The notes below the pieces were generated by a model. The model was not told the origin of the DNA and did not search any database. It worked only from the letters and a program-made list of their open reading frames with translations. A program made the translations under genes and the position numbers. From Glebionis coronaria (Eukaryota; Streptophyta; Magnoliopsida; Asterales; Asteraceae), in assembly GCA_025667525.1 (NCBI GenBank), contig CM046881.1, positions 496,207,627 through 496,271,626 on the forward strand: a DNA stretch of 64,000 nucleotides, read 5' to 3'. This document shows, piece after piece, positions 56,434 through 64,000 of the stretch. Numbering within the stretch: the first letter of the stretch is position 1; the number at the start of each line of letters is the position of its first letter.

Positions 56434-59015
56434 TGTAAAACCCTCATTAAAATACCATGAACAGTACACGTGAACAGTAACTTATGAAAATACGATAAAA
56501 TTTAAACTTTCCATTTATAATATTAATACACGTGTCACCACAATAAATAACGAATAATCATGAATATTATAAATGAGACACGATCACGAATACCAAATTC
56601 ATGAATATTAAATCACGAACATACACAACTAATTATTTAGACACGGAAAAGTTACGGGTTCCCTTGTTGGACTCCCTTAGGCCGTGGCTACCAAAAAGAA
56701 AGGAAGAAAAGATGGGCTTTGGCCCATAACCCAAGTTAAATAATAAAACACATGAAAGTTATTTTCATAATTTTAGGTTTTTAGAAAAGTTTTCCCTGTC
56801 TCCTTTTGGTGCCTATTGTCGCCGGCCATATCAAACCACAAGGACGATTCAGACGATTCAGACGATTTTCGTTATTGGTTTTGTGTTCGTGATCATTCCC
56901 TTTTTCTTTTCACGCATTCGGTATAAATCAAACCCTTTTTCTTTTCTTTTTAATTCTTTTGATTTCATGTTATTATTTAATTAATCATCAATAACAAGAA
57001 TAAAACATGTGTAAGATTAATTAAATCATGGTTTTGGGTTTGGTTTGTGTGGGTTGTGGTTCGGCCGAGACACCCGAGACCCCAAAGAGGCTCGGTTTGT
57101 TTTTCTTCACTACCACCGAGACCCCAAGGGGCTCGGCTTGGTTGGTTCTGGTCTCGATCACAGGCAAGAAACCCCGACCGAAGGTCGGTGTGTGTTTGTT
57201 GTTAGGTTGGGTGTAACCGAGGCACCACCGAGACACTAAAGGGGCTCGACTTGGTTTTGTTGTGCGGACCCGAGACCAAAGGACCCCGACTTTAAGTCGG
57301 GGTATGTTTTACATATTTATTGGTTTAATTAGTGTCAACCGAGACCCCTCCAAGGTCTCGGTGGGACTTTTGTATATCTTATTTGGTTTGGATTATATAG
57401 AACACGAGCTCGGGATTCGGGTTTTTCATGAAAACTATTTTTAAAGTCACGTTATACTAAACCCTAGGCTAAATTAATTTATTTAAATAATTCATGTATA
57501 ACCTAAGGTACTTTTACTTAGTCATTTATTTAAAACATGTATTTTAATTAAAATCATATAACGTATAGTTTAATTAATTAACCAGTTATTTAATTAATGA
57601 GCTATAACCATGACTTGTATTGTACTATTAAACTTTAATTATTATTTATAATCTAGCTTATTTCTAATTATGGAAACTTACTATTTTTAGAAACTTTCTA
57701 TTTTTAGAAACTTTCTATTTTTAGAAACTTACTATTTATGGAAACTTGCTATTTTTATAAAGTTACTTAGTATTACAATACAAGTATTATAATACACTAT
57801 TACATGATTAATACTTAACAGAACATCAGAATAACTACAGTTAACACAGTAAACAGTAAAACATGACAGAATACGTATAACAAGCTAATAATACACGAAA
57901 CCAGTAAAACACATGTAATTCAGACAACTCATACACGTCCATATTTCTTATGTAGTGTTATCCGTCGAGGCGGATTAGTCTTCATCGTTTTCCTTAGCTT
58001 CTACTGGACATAAGGAACGGATTTCCCGTCCTTCAGTAAGGACAATCTCTTCCTTTATTAGGATTTCCCATATGCAGCCAACTGTTTTCCCCAGTAGTTA
58101 CAGATTAAATGCTTATGTTTTATTAGTTACCTTAGCCATATACATGCATGACCAGTTTCACCTAGTTATGGAGGTACCATAACCATAACACTAGAGGCAC
58201 TAGTGTTATGACTTCACCACGGCGGAGTGATAGCTAGTGGCGTCCCTTTTCAGTTATTTGGCCATTATATTATTATATTATCATGTGGGGTGTGTGGGTG
58301 CATCCTAGTTACATGTTTCAGTCAGGATTTCATGGTGAATGTGGTGTGTGCCTTGCATCCTTCACAAGGAGTTGATCCCTCCTACCCACTTACCAATTTA
58401 AATTAAAGGCATCCCCTCTAATTTGCATGAAGAGGTCACCCCTCCAAGTATTCATGCACGTTGTTGACCTCATGACCTATAGTGGCTATTTTGGTACATT
58501 AACAAATACAGATTTTCATAAGTAACATAAGCTATGTTTTCAGAACTAAAACCAGTTAACATGACAGACAACTAGGTTTTCCAAGACTTATTCATTTCTG
58601 CTGCTATTCATGCTTATGCTCTTTATATGCTTTCATATTCTATGTCTTCCATGTTTTAATGTATATCCGTGCACTGAGCGTTATGCTCGGACGTCTACTT
58701 TTCCATGTTCCCAAACGGCAGGTACCCAAGGACGCAAGTAGGAACTCCAGAGTATGTACATTCGGATTGGAAGCTATCCGGCCTCTTTTACCTTATGCAT
58801 TTATTCCTACGTTATCATACTTTACTTCTTTTGGACATTGTTTAGTCCTTTCTATTTACAGTACTTATATTGCTTGTGTGTGAGTTACTAGACTATCGAT
58901 GTTTGATTCCGGTATTTCTATTTATGGTCATGAATGTTTAGACATTTACCTTGCATGCTTTGATGACACGCCATAATTTACTGTAGCATTATATCCTATT
59001 AAATGGGGTGTTACA
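56434..59015 (+). repeat. 5' LTR of D
   Basis: 2582 bp, TGTAAAACCC to GGGTGTTACA. It has a hairpin-rich block (57050-57365; CCCCGACT/AGTCGGGG at 57284-57302 and ACCGAGACC/GGTCTCGGT at 57338-57362), short GGAAACTTACTATT repeats (57665-57770), and a section collinear with the Tekay LTRs at the left of the window. Confidence 0.9.
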
Positions 59016-59019
59016 ATTA

Positions 59020-59031
59020 TGGTATCAGAGC
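59020..59031 (+). promoter_or_regulatory. Primer binding site of D (initiator tRNA-Met)
   Basis: TGGTATCAGAGC, 4 bp after the LTR end. Confidence 0.9.
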
Positions 59032-60201
59032 CAAGGTTTCGACATGTAGCTCTGTAAAACATGACCTGTGACTTACGGATAGTCACTAGTGTCTTCCTAG
59101 AACTGACAGTTGGTTTTCATGCATTCATTCATTTTCATTTAACTCATGCATTCATATCATTGTAGCAGGTTTATGACTAAGTAATGGTTGATACAGGACT
59201 GACCCTATTTAGTCGCATGTGCTTTTATCAAAACTTTTAACTTTGGGACCACCCATAGGCGTCCCCGCGCCATGTCTTTTATTTTGAGTGAACTGACCAT
59301 AGGCGTTCACTCCCGTTCATATAAAAGTTTTATAAACTGCATCATGCATTTTTACATTATTTCATGCATTATAAACTGTTTCATTGATTTATACATTGTT
59401 CATGCATTTTTATGTTATCTCGTTTCAGATTTATGATTTATGTTGCATTTTGTTGTTTTTAAACTGTCAGATGGTGAACTCACGCAATACTCCAGATTTG
59501 GCAGCAGCTGTCAATGCAGCTATGCAAGCCCTCCTTCCCCAACTTCCCAATGAAATCAGAGACGAAGTTCATGCAGAAATCCAGGCTCATGGCAATCACA
59601 ACAATCCTCCACCTCCTCCTCTACCTGTTACTCTTATGACTAGGTTGGAGAGATTCAAAAAATAGTGACCCCGATCGTTTGAGCAGACTGACAGCCCCAA
59701 CGAGGCTGAAGCTTGGATTTCTCACATCGAGAAGATTTTCGATGCAATGGGTTTTGATGGTGTTTTCAAGGCAAGACTGGCTTGCTATAAGTTTGAAGGT
59801 GATGTGCTGCAGTGGTGGAAATCGGTCAAGCAGTCCAATGGTGGTGATAACTGGGTTGCACAACTGACATGGGACTGGTTTAAGGAGCTCTTCCTTAATC
59901 AGTACTTTCTACATGCTGAGCAAGAGAAGCTCAATAGGTACTACCACAACATTCGGCAGGTTGCTGGTGAAAACAACAACGAATTCATGCAAAGGTTTCT
60001 CCGTTTAGCATGATTTTTGGGTCCAGCCGCAGGAACTGCTGCAGGGCAGGCTGAGAAGTTTCGTTGGGCACTTCGCACTTCGGTCGCCAACAACTTGGTA
60101 TGTGCTACTTTCACTACAGTAGCACAGGTGGCCGATGCAGCCCGTAAGCTCGAGATGCTTCAGGAGCGAGAGGAGTTTGGTGATGACAGAGCAGTGAAGA
60201 G

Positions 60202-60286
60202 GTATCTTTAATCACCAGTTGTAAACAATTCATTTCCATCAGTATTTTTCAATTAATACAAACCTCTGTTCAACGTTATATTCCAG
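60202..60286 (+). other. Putative intron 1 of D gag
   Basis: GTATCTTT at the donor and TATATTCCAG at the acceptor. Splicing joins GTGAAGAG to ACAGAAG and keeps the frame. Confidence 0.65.
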
Positions 60287-60430
60287 ACAGAAGACTGACG
60301 ACCGTAAGCCTACGACCACTCAGCAGCAAGCATCTAAGGGAAGCAGTCAGACTAACGACCGTTTTGGTTCTGAGAGGCGTGGCGGTAACGATAGTTACCG
60401 TAAAAACGCAAATAACTCGAACAACAGCAG

Positions 60431-60506
60431 GTCCCTACATTAACCTTCTTTCATGTTAAACTATCTTATGTATGATATTCTAACACTCCAATAATTGTTA
60501 ATTCAG
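60431..60506 (+). other. Putative intron 2 of D gag
   Basis: GTCCCTAC at the donor and GTTAATTCAG at the acceptor. The joined frame continues through AACAATGGTAACGGC. Confidence 0.55.
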
Positions 60507-60571
60507 GAACAATGGTAACGGCAGGGATCAGGACCGTAGGGGTTCACAGCCTAACCGTTTTACCTCATCTG

Positions 60572-60644
60572 GTAAATTTTACACCTTCTATGTAACCATG
60601 TTTATGTTCCACGATCATGTCTCATGCATGAAATCCTTAAACAT
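60572..60644 (+). other. Putative intron 3 of D gag, acceptor mutated
   Basis: The donor is GTAAATTT. The expected acceptor, ACAG in the copy at 3108, reads ACAT here, so this copy probably could not splice the site correctly. Confidence 0.5.
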
Positions 60645-60853
60645 GCTCTCAGCTAACTAGGACGCCTGCTGGAGGATTCACGCATCTTGTCTGTCCTACT
60701 TGTTCGCGCAGACACTCTGGTATTTATCGTCGAGGTACTGGTGGTTGTTTCAAGTGTGGCCAACAAGGCCATCAGCAGAAGGACTGTCGCCAAGGTGAGA
60801 TAGAAGGCACCTCTGGACACGCCGACACTAAGCCACCTCCTACCTCTAGTCGC

Positions 60854-61300
60854 ATGTTTACTACTACTAGAGACCAAGCGAATAAGACCTCATGTACCAT
60901 CACCGGAAATCTCTTTATGAATGGGTTGGCAGCATGTGTTCTGTTTGATACTAGAGTGACGCATTCAGTCGTATCCACTACTTTTGTTGTACGTGTTAGG
61001 ATTTCCCCGATGCCATTAGATAATGCCTTATGCATTTCCACGCCACTTAGGGACTCCGTAAGAATCACTCAGGTGTATAGAGATCTTCCCCTAGAATTTG
61101 ATGATAAGATCCACATAGTTGACGCACTTCCTTTGGACATGTGCGATTTTGACTTGATTTGGGACATTGACTGGTTATCCAAACACTAGGCTACGATTGA
61201 CTGCCATACTTATCGAGTTATCTTCGGTGATGTTAAATCTCCAGAGTACATACACCATGGTTTTCTGCCAGGGAGGTCAGTACAAATTATTTCGTCCATG
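60854..61300 (+). pseudogene. Protease of D
   Basis: The frame VLFDTRVTHSVVS aligns with the aspartic protease core, but the catalytic D-T-G has become D-T-R. IWDIDWLSKH corresponds to the second conserved block, and a TAG follows it. The enzyme would be inactive. Confidence 0.8.
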
Positions 61301-62326
61301 GAGGCGTGTGCACTGTTATCACACGGCTGTCAGGGCTTCATAGCCAATATTCATGACATCAACGCCGAGTCTCCATCAATCCAAGATCTTCCTATTGTGT
61401 CAGAGTTTCCTAACGTATTCCTAGATGAACTTCCGGGCATACCACCTGTTCGTGAAGTCGAGTTTGGAATCGAGCTCATACCAAGTGCAGAGCCGATTTC
61501 TAAAGCTTCTTACCGTATGGATCCCATAGAGCTTAAAGAACTAAAAGATTAGCTGCAGGAACTTCTGGAAAGAGGATTCATCCGTCCCAGTGCATCGCCA
61601 TGGGGTGCACCAGTACTGTTCGTGAAGAAGAAAGACGGCAGCATGCGTTTATGAATAGACTATCGTGAGCTGAACAAGATCACGATCATGAATCGTTACC
61701 CGTTGCCGCGTATTGATGACCTATTCGATCAACTTCAGGGCGCCAAACATTTCTCGAAGATCGATCTGAGGTCCAGCTACCATTAGTTACGGGTTAAAGA
61801 GCAGTACATCTCCAAGACTGCTTTCCGTACACGTTATGGGCACTACGAGTTCGTAGTCATGCCATTCGGACTCACTAATGCTCCAGATGTCTTCATGGAT
61901 TTGATGAACCGTGTCTTCCATGAGTTTCTGGACAAGTTTGTTATCGTGTTCATTCATGACATCTTGATATTCTCCAAATCCAAGGAGGAACATGAGGAAC
62001 ACCTTCGTACAGTCTTACAGATTTTTCGTCAGAAGCAGTTGTATGCCAAGTTCTCTAAGTGTGAGTTATGGTTAAGCAAGGTGGCATTTCTGGGCCATAT
62101 TGTATCCGGAGAGGGGATCACCATGGATCCTACCAAGGTTGAAGCTATCACTAAATGTCTGAGACCTACATCCACGACTGAAGTTAGAAGTTTTCTGGGT
62201 TTAGCTGGATACTACCGCAGGTTTGTAGAGAACTTTTCACGGTTAGCCTTACCTTTGACTGAGCTAATGAGGAAAGGAGAGAAATTCGTCTGGACGGAAG
62301 AGCGAGAGAGAGCTTTGAAGATCTGA
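61300..62326 (+). pseudogene. Reverse transcriptase of D
   Basis: Conserved blocks are [50 protein letters not shown] and [20 protein letters not shown]. The catalytic YxDD is FIHD (in [11 protein letters not shown]), so one catalytic Asp is lost. Stops at 61550, 61652 and 61784 mostly replace Gln or Cys codons. The order and motifs match Tekay. Confidence 0.9.
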
Positions 62327-62877
62327 AGCAGAAGTTAGTGACTGCACCTATTCTTACTCTCCCATCTGGCTCAGGTGGATTTTAGATTTATAGTGACGCT
62401 TCAGGAAAGGGTTTAGGCTGCGTTCTCATGCAACATGGGAAGGTTATTGCATACACATCACGACAGCTGAAACCTTATGAAGAAAACTATCCTACTCACG
62501 ATTTAGAGCTTGCAGAAGTTGTTTTCACGTTGAAGATTTGGAGACATTATTTGTATGGTGAATCATGTGACATATTCACCGACCACAAGAGTCTCAAGTA
62601 CATATTCACCCAGAAGGAACTGAACATGAGACAGATGAAATGGTTAGAGCTATTGAAGGACTATGACACCAACATTCAGTACCATCCTGGTAAGGCGAAT
62701 GTGGTGGCATATACTCTAAGCAGAAGGTCGGGTATGATTGATGGCATTTGGATTGCAAAGGAGATCATCCGTGACCTAGAGATGACTGATATTGAGTTTT
62801 ATGTACGAGGACAACACGGTTACTGGGCTAATCTTATAGTGGAACCAGACTTACATTCTAGGATCAAGGAAGCTTAG
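62327..62877 (+). pseudogene. RNase H of D
   Basis: After a frameshift near 62310 come [14 protein letters not shown], a TAG before it, [32 protein letters not shown] and [16 protein letters not shown]. In the last, the catalytic Asp of the usual ADALSRR is Tyr. It is probably inactive. Confidence 0.85.
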
Positions 62878-64000
62878 AAGGACGATGGTGAGATTTGGGC
62901 TATCATTCAGAACCTTGATCAACAGACGGAGTTTCATGTTGACGATGACGGTATCTTATGGCAGGGCACTAGACTAGTGGTTCCTGATGACTCTACACTC
63001 ACGGAAGCTGTGCTGACTGAAGCTCACAGTTCTCCATTTACTATACATCCTGGTTCTACCAAGATGTACCACGACATCAAGCAACACTTTTGGTGGAGTG
63101 GTATGAAGCAGGATGTTGCCACCTTCGTTTCTAAATGTATGATTTGCCAACAGGTGAAGATTGAACTCCAGCGAGCTAGTGGTTTACTACAACCATTAGA
63201 TATTCCAGCATGGAAGTGGGACAAAATCTCCATGGATTTTGTTACTGGTCTTCCGGTTACTCAGAAGAAGAACGACGCTATATGGGTTATTGTGGATAGG
63301 TTGACTAAATCTGCTCATTTTTTACCAATTCGCAAGGAACATCCGGTCAACAAATTAGCAGATATTTTCTAAAAGGAGATCATGAGACTACATGGTACTC
63401 CATCAGAAATCATCTCTGATCGAGATCCCTGTTTTACATCACGTTTCTGGCATAGTCTACAGAAAGCTTGGGGCACCAGACTTAAGCTCAGCACTTCCTT
63501 TCATCCTCAGACCGACAGACAGTCGGAACGTACCATTCAGACATTGGAGGACCTACTGCGATCGTGTGCTCTAGAGTGGTCAGGAAGCTGGGATGATTAT
63601 ATATTCCTAGTAGAATTCGCATACAACAACAGTTGGCACGCTAGCATCAAGTGTGCTCCCTTTGAGATGTTGTATGGCAGAAAGTGTCGCGCCCCAATTT
63701 GTTGGGATCAGGTGGGCGAACGACTGCTCGAGGGTCCAGAGAAGATTGAAGTGACCAATGAGAAGATCGTTGTCGCCAAGGCAAAGATTCAGGAAGCTCG
63801 TGCTCGTTAGAAGAGTTATGCGGATAAACGTCGTAGAGATGTATCTTTCAACGTAGGTGGTCACGTTTTCCTCAAGGTATCGCCTGCACGAGGAGTTAAA
63901 CATTTTGGAATCAGAGGGAACGCGTTGGTGAAGTGTCATACCGTTTAGCGTTACCGCCTCAGCTATCACACGTTCACAACGTGTTCCATGTGTCCTTACT
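62878..64000 (+). pseudogene. Integrase of D, truncated by window end
   Basis: The zinc region is HPGSTKMYHDIKQHFWWSGM with CMICQQVK. The core keeps D (KISMDFVTGLPV), D (ISDRDPCFTSRF) and E (QSERTIQTLEDLL). TAA near 63370 and TAG near 63808 break it. Near 63910 about a dozen residues around the GPY/F motif appear deleted, after which the frame resumes as VGEVSYRLALPPQLSHVHNV. The chromodomain would follow, as seen at 1-215. Confidence 0.9.

Larger units (their letters stand above)
59471..60853 (+). pseudogene. Tekay gag of D, with three intron-like gaps
   Basis: Starts MVNSRNTPDL and includes the capsid block (FEGDVLQWWKSVKQSNGGDN, LEMLQEREEF) with stops at about 59663 and 60011. Exons are separated by 60202-60286, 60431-60506 and 60572-60644. 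Then come a cysteine cluster (CPTCSRRHSG) and a zinc knuckle (CFKCGQQGHQQKDC near 60754-60795). Without the introns the Asn/Arg-rich linker would contain stops and frame changes, but with them it stays open up to the third. It continues without a break into protease. Confidence 0.85.
56434..64000 (+). mobile_element. Element D: Tekay chromovirus, right end beyond the window
   Basis: A complete 5' LTR, primer site, intron-containing gag and most of pol lie in order on the plus strand. The window ends within the integrase C-terminal part. Many stops stand where relatives have CAG, CGA or TGG codons, so the copy is dead but collinear. Confidence 0.9.

Noticed and set aside
57028..57239. Overlapping ORFs on both strands in the D LTR
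   Set aside because: They come from the hairpin block at 57050-57365; frames open on both strands there reflect inverted repeats.
1..64000. tRNA, rRNA or endogenous pararetrovirus sequence
   Set aside because: No cloverleaf with A and B boxes, no rRNA signature and no movement- or coat-protein motif were seen; the TGGTATCAGAGC sites are primer sites next to LTRs.

Overview
This window reads as plant nuclear DNA made wholly of nested transposable elements. I found no host gene, tRNA or rRNA. The polyproteins point to the daisy family (Asteraceae): the Tekay-type gag carries a cysteine cluster ahead of its zinc knuckle of the kind I recall from Asteraceae elements; two open frames resemble the ATHILA ORF1-like protein common there (motif RENVFCLGG); and three elements encode the NHDxC and W-R/K-PTGR-x-F linker typical of Asteraceae Ty1/copia polyproteins. 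The family assignments are from memory and no search was run. Layout, left to right: 1-2857 is the end of a Tekay chromovirus (pol tail, polypurine tract, truncated 3' LTR). 2858-13065 is an oppositely oriented Tekay gag and 5' LTR, probably the inverted other half of the same element, itself carrying element B1 (4837-9902, duplication ATGCA) and a Mutator-like MITE (10204-10507). From 13066 to 56433 runs B2, a second copy of the B family, split by three insertions: G-I (13924-21640, duplication ATTAG), the Tat-type Ty3/gypsy element C on the minus strand (22057-41651, duplication GATAT) and G-III on the minus strand (45411-54999, duplication GTACT). C carries G-II (23816-33225, duplication GCTTC) inside an intron of an antisense gene. 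G-III carries a solo LTR (51691-53375, duplication AACGT). At 56434 a second Tekay element (D) starts and runs past the right edge. How the parts work together: only the Tekay elements and C encode the protease, reverse transcriptase, RNase H and integrase needed to move, and all visible copies are damaged by stops, frameshifts or lost catalytic residues. Families B and G have LTRs, initiator-Met primer sites and open frames but no visible pol, so they look non-autonomous. Most striking signals: (1) an array of about seven 150-bp repeats in G-II (28760-29764), each folding into up to four hairpins whose stems change in a compensatory way between units, with a matching module in G-I; (2) a covarying two-hairpin cassette at the TATA box of the G-family LTRs, which differs as a block between the two LTRs of one element; (3) three small introns at matching positions in two diverged Tekay gag genes; (4) a spliced, TATA-driven antisense gene in C; (5) G-II ending in the same U3 terminus at both sides.
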